From the NCBI RefSeq assembly GCF_008124885.1, contig NZ_VNHX01000005.1, positions 124,001-188,000 of the forward strand: a stretch of DNA of 64,000 nucleotides, written 5' to 3'. The notes beneath the pieces were generated by a model. The model saw only the letters and a list, made by a program, of their open reading frames with translations, made no database searches and was not told where the DNA came from. Position numbers and translations under genes: made by a program. This stretch comes from Sphingobacterium allocomposti (GTDB lineage Bacteria; Bacteroidota; Bacteroidia; Sphingobacteriales; Sphingobacteriaceae). This document shows, in pieces, positions 1 through 7,210 of the stretch. The first letter of the stretch is position 1. Each line of letters starts with the position of its first letter.

Positions 1-78
1 GGTGACGTAAAAGCATAGCAATGGTTGGTCAGTAAGCTCCTATACGAAGATAGCAAAAATTTGCAACAGCATCACTTT

Positions 79-123
79 CTGACATATGTCAGTTCGAAAT
101 AGCGAGGCTGATACCTATTTTTG
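79..123 (+). promoter_or_regulatory. putative promoter region of the LytTR regulator, with a 14-bp palindrome
   Basis: A Bacteroidota-type -7 box (TATTTTTG, 116-123) lies about 35 nt before the ATG at 160. A perfect 14-bp palindrome (CTGACATATGTCAG, 79-92) sits at or just above the expected -33 position, where only a weak TTCG is present. The weak -33 and the overlapping palindrome suggest activator or repressor control. This is inference from position only. Confidence 0.35.
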
Positions 124-159
124 ATCCACGTCTAAGCACGTCTAAATACAGGATAAACC

Positions 160-879
160 ATGAAAAAACAGATTGTTCTCATTGTAGACAACGACCGTTT
201 GTTTCGTACGCAACTGATCGACGAACTCAAACGGATTTCGTATCCGGCGGTATTTTGGGAGGCCGCTAATGGAACAGAAGGTCTCCGGAGTATTAACGCG
301 CTCCAACCTGATATCGTCTTTCTCGATGTTGAATTGCCCAGCCTTGGCGCGTTTGAGGTACTCGATAAAATGGAGCATTCACCAGCAATAGTGCTGATGT
401 CGGATTCCGCCAATTATGCAGCGAAGGCCTTTGAGTACGACGCGGTCGACTATCTCGTCAAACCACTCACCCATAAGCGCCTTCAGGCTGCTTTGCAACG
501 GGCGGCGAACCCAACGAAGATGTTAATGGGCCTCCCCTCCGCAGAACAGACATACCCGAAGCGTATCCTCGTAGAAAAAGGAAAGAGACTCACCAGCATC
601 CCTGTGTCTGCCATTACGCACCTCAAGGCCGACAGAGATTACACATGGATACATACCCTGCAGCAAGAATCTTTCTTAAGTAGTTATGGTATCGGTGAAT
701 TTACTGAAAAGCTCGATCCACACCAGTTCTTACGGGTACACCGATCGTACATCGTTAATATCGATCATATTCAGGAGCTCTACCGTGATATCAACAAGGT
801 GTTTCTAACACTCCCCAACCGCATCGAACTGAGCGTTAGCAGAAACTACATGCCATACATTAAAGCGTATATCTTTTGA
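160..879 (+). CDS. LytTR-family response regulator (orphan)
   Basis: A 239-residue two-domain response regulator. The receiver domain (about 1-120) has acidic residues D10 and D12, phospho-acceptor D56 in FLDVELP and the conserved lysine K101 in YLVKP. The C-terminal LytTR DNA-binding domain (about 136-235) shows the typical ILVEKGKRL, LKADRDYTWIHT and FLRVHRSYIVN segments. It should bind DNA when phosphorylated by a LytS-type kinase, but no kinase gene is adjacent. The nearest LytS-like protein in the window (42.6-43.2 kb) is degenerate. The gene converges with the lipoprotein gene that ends at 892. The regulated targets cannot be deduced from the sequence. Confidence 0.93.
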   Translation: MKKQIVLIVDNDRLFRTQLIDELKRISYPAVFWEAANGTEGLRSINALQPDIVFLDVELPSLGAFEVLDKMEHSPAIVLMSDSANYAAKAFEYDAVDYLVKPLTHKRLQAALQRAANPTKMLMGLPSAEQTYPKRILVEKGKRLTSIPVSAITHLKADRDYTWIHTLQQESFLSSYGIGEFTEKLDPHQFLRVHRSYIVNIDHIQELYRDINKVFLTLPNRIELSVSRNYMPYIKAYIF

Positions 880-891
880 TGCCCTCTTCGC

Positions 892-1701
892 TTATCTATA
901 CGCTTCCAACAACTTTTTAAGGTCGTCAATATCCCGCTGCTCGATCCCTTCGCCATCGGTAATCTGCCAAATCAGATCCTGAATGGTATTATAGATCCTC
1001 ATCCAGGGCGGCGTCACATAATCCGGTTCATGAGCTGCCACTGGATCCCAATGTTGCGTAATCCGCAGCTTCGGATAATCCTTGAGAATATCGATAAACT
1101 GCATCAGGTTCTTGTCTGAGGTGACCAAAAAGTCCCGAAAGTTATTTCTCGCAATCGGATAGCGCATCTCTTCGCCCTGATTGTCGTACCAGGGCATGGA
1201 ACGATCTGCATTGATGCAGGCCATACCGATATAGATGGTTGTTGTATCACGACCACCACCAAATCGTTCGGTAGGTGGAACCTGCACGAGATACTTACTG
1301 ACGCTGATTCCATTCTGCTTGTCATGATCCATGCTGACAACTACCAGCCCCGGAGGGAACTCGACTGTCACGGGCGGCGTTCCGGGCATGCGGTCGTTGA
1401 CCAGGTTGACATCCACATAAAAGAAGTTGACGTGTGCGTACAGCTTTTGCAGGTCGGGATCGAACGGGTGATGTCTTCTTTCGACAATCCGTATACCTTC
1501 GGGTAGGCTTAGCGGTGTTCCGTGGGGAAGAGCATCGCTTGGGCCTATCCCCGGCTGGCCTTTCGAACTCGCCACCACAATCCGGTTGTTGCCCTGTGGA
1601 TCGGGTATCTGGGGCTTGGGCTCCTCAGCCGATCCCGAGCAGGCGTATTGTATTATCAGTACGCAACAGAAAAGTAATTTTAGGGTAAGGTATCTATTCA
1701 T
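892..1701 (-). CDS. lipoprotein of unknown function
   Basis: A 269-residue protein with a short hydrophobic signal and a lipobox ending at Cys21 (IQYAC), so it is predicted to be lipid-anchored outside the inner membrane. The mature part starts with a Pro-rich, low-complexity linker and continues as a soluble, mixed alpha/beta sequence. I recognise no family or catalytic motif. The gene overlaps the upstream lipoprotein gene by 4 bp (1698-1701), so the two are almost certainly co-transcribed and translationally coupled. Their products may work together at the cell surface (inference). Confidence 0.8.
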   Translation of the reverse strand: MNRYLTLKLLFCCVLIIQYACSGSAEEPKPQIPDPQGNNRIVVASSKGQPGIGPSDALPHGTPLSLPEGIRIVERRHHPFDPDLQKLYAHVNFFYVDVNLVNDRMPGTPPVTVEFPPGLVVVSMDHDKQNGISVSKYLVQVPPTERFGGGRDTTTIYIGMACINADRSMPWYDNQGEEMRYPIARNNFRDFLVTSDKNLMQFIDILKDYPKLRITQHWDPVAAHEPDYVTPPWMRIYNTIQDLIWQITDGEGIEQRDIDDLKKLLEAYR

Positions 1702-2393
1702 CGGTTATATTCTAACATAAAACAATTATCGCATTGTCCGGCGATCTGAGGTTCGAAATCAAATGTCAGCGCATCCTGAAACGTATCGTCGCTGTTCCAG
1801 CGCCGCAGTGTTAGGCGCTCAGGGCCATAATACGCGGTGACGGTATACCTGCCGATCGGTATATCTGTGATCTGATGACCGTCTTCCGCCCTTAGCGTCA
1901 ACGGTTCGCCGGCAGACCCGTCCACCCGTGCTCCTTGCGGTGTAAAGCGAAAAACAATATCCCCGCTTTCCAAATACACCCCCGGAGAGTTATCTATGGT
2001 CACTAATCCGCCATAGTACCCTGTTAGGGGCGCGGGCCTTTCTCCCGTCAGCCTCCATGTAAAATCGCGAATACCTCCCTCCCCACCGAAACTTGCTGAA
2101 TTTTCAGGATGCAGATAGAACGTGTACCGGCGCCCGTGGTAAGTTTTCTGTAGCTGGGCAAATGCGTACCACGCCCCGGTAGGTACAGTCAGGGTGTAAT
2201 ATCCCTGCCCATCAGTTTTAGTCGACAGGTGACTGTTGAAGAAGATACTGTTATCCACTAAAATGGATACACCCGCCAGTGGCCTACCATCCGCCTGCCG
2301 GACGCGACCTTTTACCGTCCCCATTCCATCGGTCGTATCTTTGGAGGCACAGGCCACCTGCAAAAGAACCATCGCTAACATATATTTTTTCAT
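1698..2393 (-). CDS. lipoprotein with carboxypeptidase-regulatory-like domain
   Basis: A 231-residue lipoprotein (lipobox Cys15 in LLQVAC). Residues of about 25-110 match the carboxypeptidase-regulatory/CNA-B-like beta-sandwich pattern: VKGRVRQADGRPLAGVSILV, then TKTDGQGYYTLTVPTG. Such domains are usually structural or ligand-binding. A second beta-rich part (about 120-225) resembles another prealbumin-like fold, but I cannot name it. It is the first gene of a two-gene operon and overlaps its partner by 4 bp. A possible -7 box (minus strand, 2525-2532) lies about 130 bp upstream, which would mean a long leader. Confidence 0.75.
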   Translation of the reverse strand: MKKYMLAMVLLQVACASKDTTDGMGTVKGRVRQADGRPLAGVSILVDNSIFFNSHLSTKTDGQGYYTLTVPTGAWYAFAQLQKTYHGRRYTFYLHPENSASFGGEGGIRDFTWRLTGERPAPLTGYYGGLVTIDNSPGVYLESGDIVFRFTPQGARVDGSAGEPLTLRAEDGHQITDIPIGRYTVTAYYGPERLTLRRWNSDDTFQDALTFDFEPQIAGQCDNCFMLEYNR

Positions 2394-2702
2394 CTGTATA
2401 TTTTTAGGGATGATGAAGCTTGTATAGAATATTCATCCGTGTTTATTCCCAATAGTATGCATAAGCCCCGCTACGTCTGGTATCCATGGATTGTATACGG
2501 CGATTTATGCCAATTTCATAGCAACAAAATTAAGGCTGTCGCCAGCCCATAACTAGCGTAGTTGCCCTGTATAACCGACTTCCGTAGTAATACGGAGCCA
2601 TTTTATGATCGATCTTCCACCTGTCTGGTCCGAAGGTGCTTTCGGTATACTGATTTTTCAGGTTTCCGTAGTACCACGCATATTTCGGACATCACCGTGA
2701 TC

Positions 2703-2710
2703 TAAATTTG
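2703..2710 (+). promoter_or_regulatory. putative -7 box for the outer-membrane barrel gene
   Basis: TAAATTTG fits the Bacteroidota -7 consensus TAnnTTTG and lies 26 nt before the ATG at 2736. The -33 match is poor. The rest of the 342-bp gap (2394-2735) holds a possible minus-strand -7 box at 2525-2532 and nothing else that I recognise. Confidence 0.4.
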
Positions 2711-2735
2711 CCTCGATAAAATTTATATACACATC

Positions 2736-3254
2736 ATGATCAACATCAAAAAAATTGCATGTTTTACTTTAGCTGGCATCTTATATGCCACAGGCTCGTT
2801 TGCACAGTCTTTTCAAAAGGGAGATCGGACACTCCAGGTGGGCGTCGGCATTGGAGGTGGTTTTGGTATCCCGGTAGGTCTGGGTTATGAACACGCGGTC
2901 TCCGACCGCATCGGTATCGGTGCATACGCGGCATTCTCTACTGAGAGAGAATCGTTCGGCGGGTATGGCAACTGGAGATACACGCATATTCTTGCGGCAG
3001 CGCGTGGAGCTTACCACATCCCGGTTAAGTCGACCAAATTCGACCCGTACGCGGGCATCCTACTTGGCTACAACATCGCCACAGTAAAATGGGACGGCGC
3101 CGACGAGGCTCCGATTTCAGCTTCAGCTGGCGGCTTCCTGTGGGGAGCCTATGTAGGCTCAAAGTACTGGTTTTCGGATAAAATCGGCGCCTTCGCAGAG
3201 GTTGGGTACGGTCTCGGCGTTCTCAACGCCGGAATAACGTTCAAGTTAAATTAA
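2736..3254 (+). CDS. small outer-membrane beta-barrel protein
   Basis: A 172-residue protein with a cleavable signal peptide (ending near GSFAQ, residue 24). An alternating hydrophobic/polar, Gly- and aromatic-rich sequence and a C-terminal strand ending GITFKLN are typical of 8-stranded outer-membrane barrels of the OmpW/OmpX-like Bacteroidota class. Segments such as VGVGIGGGFGIPVGLGYEH and SDRIGIGAYAAF look like transmembrane hairpins. The specific function is unknown. The gene stands alone, followed by a 140-bp gap before the OmpA-domain gene. It resembles in style, but is not a clear copy of, the barrel protein at 46957-47694. Confidence 0.78.
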   Translation: MINIKKIACFTLAGILYATGSFAQSFQKGDRTLQVGVGIGGGFGIPVGLGYEHAVSDRIGIGAYAAFSTERESFGGYGNWRYTHILAAARGAYHIPVKSTKFDPYAGILLGYNIATVKWDGADEAPISASAGGFLWGAYVGSKYWFSDKIGAFAEVGYGLGVLNAGITFKLN

Positions 3255-3394
3255 TCCGGCCGGCTTACTTCTCCTCCTTGTTCAGGGTTGTTCTATCGCC
3301 GTTATCGTACGCTCGGCGACGCTACATGCGCTTAATCGAAAAAGGCAAATAAACGATCTATTATACCGTAAATTAGAATAAAAATCACACACCA

Positions 3395-4714
3395 ATGAAA
3401 AATACTACAACGTGGACAAGCGCACTCTTAGCTTACGGCATATTATCAGTGTGTACATGCGGACCTGCCTACTCTCAAAGTATCCTTAAAGCTGTAAAAA
3501 ACCGCGCTGAGCGCGCCGCTACAAACAAGGTGCTAAACGAAACAGAGAAGGCCGTCACAAAAGGGATAGACAAGGCCATCGGATCGGTAGCCGATAATGG
3601 AGAAGAGGCAACAAAAGCGCATCCGGATCCAAAAGATCAGGCGGATTCATCGGAACAAGAACAAAAAAAGATACAGTCGTTTAGCAGATACGATTTTGTT
3701 CCGGGAGATTCGGTACTTTATGTGCACGATTTTTCGTCCGACGCGGTTGGCGAATTGCCCTCAGGATGGAATGGCAACGGTAGCTCCGTGGTCGTAGATC
3801 TCAACAGTATAGGGGGAAAATGGCTTCGTATGGCACAACGCAGCGTCGTCCTTACCGCCAACGAGGCCAACTTCGGACAGGACTTCACCGTCGAGTTCGA
3901 CCTGGTGGTTGATATCGATTTCAAAGGATGGATGCCACCGTCGTTCCAGTTCGGATTAATTGCATCGGGCGACAAATCGCCCACTGCCAACGCATTGCTA
4001 AATGAGCAGAAAGGCGATAAGTCGTTTTACGTCGAACTTTCGCCACAATCGGACGGAGGAAACTATGCGTTGGAGTCGAGTGAAAACTACACGCGGTATT
4101 TCAACAGTCCGCCCCGATCCGACAACCGGATGAAAAACTGGTACCGCCGCCCCGTACATGTGGCCATGCAGATACAGAAAGAACGACTGCGCATCTGGAT
4201 AGATGGAGAAAAGCTATACGATGCACCTAAAGGAGTAGCAAAAAAAGGAGAGTTCAATCAGTTGTTCTTTAAATTGGCTAGCAGCCCGTATTCGGACGAA
4301 CAAATAGGTATTTACGTAGGAAACGTCAAGATAGCAAAAGGTCTCGTTCCACCACAACAGCAACTTCTGCAAAGCGGTTCGTTTACAACTACGGGTATTT
4401 TATTTGATACGGGGGCTGCCCGTGTCAAACCCGAATCTTACGGCGTACTAAAAGCCGTAGCCGATCTTTTAGCCCAAGACAACACACTGCGTTTCGAGAT
4501 TGTGGGACATACTGACAACGTGGGCAACGAACAACGAAATTATACATTAAGTGAGCAACGCGCGGCCGCGGTCAAAGAGGTGCTTATAAACACGTTCGGG
4601 ATTACGGAAGACCGGCTGACAACGGCCGGTAAGGGAGCTTCTGCTCCCGTGGCTTCCAACAGCACTGCCGCCGGCAAAGCACAAAACAGACGGGTGGAAT
4701 TTATTAAACAATAA
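3395..4714 (+). CDS. OmpA-family peptidoglycan-binding outer-membrane protein
   Basis: A 439-residue exported protein with a signal peptide ending near residue 28. An amphipathic, charged helical stretch (about 30-95) is followed by a lectin/laminin-G-like beta region (about 105-320; FTVEFDLVVDIDF, IYVGNVKIAKG). The C-terminal OmpA domain (about 325-439) has the peptidoglycan-binding signature: FDTGAARVKPES, VGHTDNVGNEQRNYTLSEQR and QNRRVEF. It should attach the outer envelope to the cell wall. The laminin-like middle may bind glycan or protein (inference). The ATG at 3395 precedes a good signal peptide. Confidence 0.85.
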   Translation: MKNTTTWTSALLAYGILSVCTCGPAYSQSILKAVKNRAERAATNKVLNETEKAVTKGIDKAIGSVADNGEEATKAHPDPKDQADSSEQEQKKIQSFSRYDFVPGDSVLYVHDFSSDAVGELPSGWNGNGSSVVVDLNSIGGKWLRMAQRSVVLTANEANFGQDFTVEFDLVVDIDFKGWMPPSFQFGLIASGDKSPTANALLNEQKGDKSFYVELSPQSDGGNYALESSENYTRYFNSPPRSDNRMKNWYRRPVHVAMQIQKERLRIWIDGEKLYDAPKGVAKKGEFNQLFFKLASSPYSDEQIGIYVGNVKIAKGLVPPQQQLLQSGSFTTTGILFDTGAARVKPESYGVLKAVADLLAQDNTLRFEIVGHTDNVGNEQRNYTLSEQRAAAVKEVLINTFGITEDRLTTAGKGASAPVASNSTAAGKAQNRRVEFIKQ

Positions 4715-4726
4715 ACCCGAAAAGGT

Positions 4727-4750
4727 ATACGCATAGGAACTGCGTATTTG
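4727..4750 (+). terminator. weak hairpin after the OmpA-domain gene
   Basis: A perfect 7-bp stem (ATACGCA at 4727-4733, TGCGTAT at 4741-4747) starts 12 nt after the stop codon and is followed by a short T-run only. It is a plausible but weak terminator. Confidence 0.35.
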
Positions 4751-4796
4751 ATTCAAGTAGAGATAGACGGTTCATACACGTCTTAAAATTAGTGAG

Positions 4797-5143
4797 GAAG
4801 GCGTCTCCACCCAACGGAGCGCCTCTTCTCGTTGGGGCGGCGGAAATCCACCGCCCTGCCGCGGCCGCTGGCCATAGAATAACACCCAACAGACACCGCC
4901 CTTTAACCGCTCCTTCGCCGAGGCAGCTTTGGGTCGGCTTCGGCCCCAGGTAGGAGCCACCCCAAGGAAAACTCAAAGGAAAACTCAAAGGACGCCCCGA
5001 AAAACGACAGGTGAAAGGGCGAAGGAAGGGTGGTATTGGTCAGGTAAAGGGGTTAGCAAACAAAACTACGAGGTGTTTCCACTATGGTTAGCAACGTTGA
5101 AAAGTCGAGAAATCATTGGAAAACCGTAACCCACCGTCACCAG
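4797..5143. other. GC-rich block without a convincing gene
   Basis: This stretch between the OmpA-domain gene and the thermonuclease terminator is richer in GC than its surroundings, up to about 4960. It contains several small inverted repeats (for example GGCGG ... CCGCC near 4837-4855). Open frames exist on both strands, but they lack a ribosome-binding site, a family match and normal amino-acid composition. It may be a dispersed intergenic repeat, which cannot be tested here. Confidence 0.3.
4966..4989. repeat. two perfect tandem copies of a 12-bp unit
   Basis: GGAAAACTCAAA occurs at 4966-4977 and again at 4978-4989, followed by another GG. The copies sit at the edge of the GC-rich block. 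The function is unknown. Confidence 0.7.
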
Positions 5144-5175
5144 AAAAAACAAAAAGACTGCCGGCTCGGCAGTCT
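5144..5175 (-). terminator. Rho-independent terminator of the thermonuclease gene
   Basis: On the minus strand a perfect 8-bp stem with a 3-nt loop (5157-5175, GACTGCCG/CGGCAGTC) is followed by a T-rich run (5156-5145, TTTTTGTTTTTT). It lies 28 nt past the stop codon of the thermonuclease-like gene. Confidence 0.88.
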
Positions 5176-5202
5176 CCTATAAGCATGAACAATTAGGATA
5201 TA

Positions 5203-5775
5203 TTATTCGGTCGGTTTTGCCCACAGCCCCCGTTTACTTTCGCGGGCCTGATTTTGCAATTCGGTAAACAATTCGACATATTTTACGTTGGGCGGATAAG
5301 TGTCGACCACCGCATACCCCTGCGCGACTAAAGCGGCGTTTAAAAATGTACCGTCCTCGAGATAAATGTAGGCTAGCCTGCGCTTATACCTGTCCGCGGA
5401 TTGTACATCGAACTCCAGACGTACCCATCGATGTTCGGTCTTGGTCCGTACGTATTCTTTTGCTTCCTGCGCATAATATCCCTTTTCTTTCCAGCGCGAA
5501 TTTCGGGTTTCCGGCGCATCAACTCCTATGAAACGAACTTTAAAAGACGCCGAACCATTATCTATCCAAAAAGTGTCGCCGTCAATAACTTTTGTTACAT
5601 AACCAAAACCTTCCTTCCAGCGTCTTTCTTTTTCCGCTCGGGAAGGCCCGTTCTCATCGGCGTTTTGATAGATTTCGTCTTTGACGCCATAAATATAATC
5701 CGACTGGCTCTGGCAGGCTATACAAAGGTAGCCTAACAGCAGCGATAGAATGGTGAACGTATACAGTTTTTTCAT
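5203..5775 (-). CDS. thermonuclease-like (SNase) lipoprotein
   Basis: An exported nuclease of the staphylococcal nuclease family, about 190 residues from the chosen ATG at 5775. A GTG six codons upstream is open but would spoil the MKK signal start. The lipobox is LCIAC. The SNase core shows VIDGDTFWI, VRFIGVDAPETR and DRYKRRLAYIYL, which carry the expected Asp/Arg/Glu active-site and calcium-site residues, and it ends RGLWAK as is usual for the family. It should hydrolyse DNA or RNA at the cell surface. It ends in a strong terminator. Its upstream neighbour is a decayed two-component system, whose broken response-regulator frame runs right into this start region. Confidence 0.9.
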   Translation of the reverse strand: MKKLYTFTILSLLLGYLCIACQSQSDYIYGVKDEIYQNADENGPSRAEKERRWKEGFGYVTKVIDGDTFWIDNGSASFKVRFIGVDAPETRNSRWKEKGYYAQEAKEYVRTKTEHRWVRLEFDVQSADRYKRRLAYIYLEDGTFLNAALVAQGYAVVDTYPPNVKYVELFTELQNQARESKRGLWAKPTE

Positions 5776-5975
5776 CGCCCTAAAGATAGCCACTCACAGC
5801 TAAATGATTCCAGCATCGAAACCGGCTTCTCATTTTTTGAAAATCCCAAGATAGTGAATGCGCCGTCACAGTACTAAACATATTTAGTATCGTTAATTCC
5901 CAACCCGTGCAACGTTTTCTGCACGGAAATGTTGGCTATTTCGTGTTCCTCAGCAATTAATATTTTGTTGAACAT
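5776..5975 (-). pseudogene. remnant of a response-regulator gene
   Basis: Reading the minus strand from an ATG at 5975 gives MFNKILIAEEHEIANISVQK followed by TLHGLGINDTKYV. This is the receiver N-terminus of a response-regulator type common in Sphingobacteriaceae. A TAG at 5874-5876 stands where CAG (Gln) is expected in YVQYCDD, and the frame resumes as YCDGAF. It then jumps to LGFSKNEKPVSMLES, which resembles the very C-terminus of the same family (FSKNEQLVAYCK, from memory), so the middle of about 170 codons appears deleted. It lies just downstream of a matching kinase remnant and ends beside the thermonuclease start. Confidence 0.7.
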
Positions 5976-5987
5976 ACACCTTTCTCT

Positions 5988-6440
5988 TTAAGCTGTGAGA
6001 ATGGAAATTTTGATTTTCAGTCCCTTTCCCGCTTCGCTGACAAAAATAATGTCGCCACCTAGACTTTTGATACGGGAAACCGTATTTTCAATCCGTTTCC
6101 ATGTACGTTTTCATACCGATGCCTTTTTTGTAAAAACTTTGAAGCACCCGTCGACTGTGCCATAATGGCTCACCACAGGGCCGGTCTTGCTGTGTTTACG
6201 CATGTTGACCAACAACCTCTGCAACAGATCTTTCACGTTCGTTTTTATATTTTCATTGATTCAATCCCAATAAGGCAAATTGATTCTTTGCAGCTGCCTG
6301 GGCTTGACGCGCCTGTTAGTGAGCGACCGGTACCTATGTAAATATTGGTTGACTTCTCCTTCCGGTCTGAGCTCAATGAACTTACTTAGCGCCTAAGCCT
6401 GGTCGTCTGCGCTTTGTATGGCTTTGGCTAGTTGTACATT
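5988..6440 (-). pseudogene. remnant of a TPR-type sensor histidine kinase
   Basis: Three minus-strand fragments in order form a gutted kinase gene. Near 6300-6440 a TPR-like segment (NVQLAKAIQSADDQA, stop, ALSKFIELRPEGEVNQYLHR) shifts frame into ARQAQAAAKNQFALLGLN. Near 6130-6262 comes the N-box region DLLQRLLVNMRKHSK. Near 5988-6110, after another frameshift around HGNGLK, comes the ATPase C-terminus IENTVSRIKSLGGDIIFVS then EAGKGLKIKIS. The transmembrane part and phospho-acceptor His region are missing. Immediately downstream is the response-regulator remnant, so a complete two-component pair has decayed here. Confidence 0.72.
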
Positions 6441-7148
6441 TAGAGTGTTTCCGTGAGGAAGAAAAAAGGTATAATACAAAGAAGAAAGAAGTTAGAAAAG
6501 CAGATCTGACGGCGCCGATAAAACAATCTACCACGACCGGCATTTATACAAAGTCGTCCGCAATCCCCTATTATGGATTCGTGGGGGACTGTTAATAGTG
6601 GCCATATTGTCTCTGCTATATCTATGATATGCCAAGCAATGCATGTACCGGGTTGGAGATCCATATATCGAGGTGTCGTGCAAAGACTGGACAACTCTAT
6701 CAACAGTTGTAGCGTCAAACAGCGAAAAGCTACGGCATTTAAAAAGATTCCGCGTCCGGACACCCATACCAGAAATGATGTTAACAAGTATGGTATTCAA
6801 AAATCAATAATTAGGTTGAATTCTTCACCGGCACCCACATGCATCCGGAGCAGGCCAGCCGCTCGCTAGAAGCCGATACATCATTGACAGGTATGCCGGT
6901 AACAACACGGCGTTGGGAGACGATCAAAGCAGTGCCCCGGTTACGTCATCAAACACTTGGGTAGTACACTTGATAATCCTCAAGCTCAATTTATAACAGA
7001 ACAAAGTTAAAGATCACGGTGCCCGCTTACGAAGGGACAATGGCAACGTCTTAAAGAGTAACCTGACACTCCCCTATCATATTCATTTTTTAAATAAGAT
7101 CAACGACCTCACCACCTCTTCACCACCCGATTCGAATATCAGCCCGTT
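6441..7148. other. gene-free stretch
   Basis: About 0.7 kb with only short overlapping frames in all six readings. None has a recognisable motif, signal peptide or ribosome-binding site. I see no RNA gene here. It probably belongs to the same decayed zone as the kinase remnant. Confidence 0.5.
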
Positions 7149-7184
7149 AAAAACTTCCAGATAACCGACCGTATCTGGAAGTTT
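7149..7184 (-). terminator. terminator at the end of the isomerase-GMC operon
   Basis: A perfect 13-bp stem (AAACTTCCAGATA at 7151-7163, TATCTGGAAGTTT at 7172-7184) with an 8-nt loop is followed on the minus strand by TTTTT. It is 27 nt past the GMC stop codon and closes the seven-gene operon that starts at 18058. Confidence 0.82.
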
Positions 7185-7210
7185 AGGTTTTTCAAGAATA
7201 ACAAAAATCG

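Noticed and set aside
4704..4988. Open frames of 60-94 codons on the minus strand in the GC-rich block.
   Set aside because: No family pattern, unusual composition, no ribosome-binding site, and the frames overlap alternatives on both strands.
6440..6869. Overlapping frames of 90-115 codons on both strands.
   Set aside because: They conflict with one another and show no motif or signal; the zone looks non-coding.
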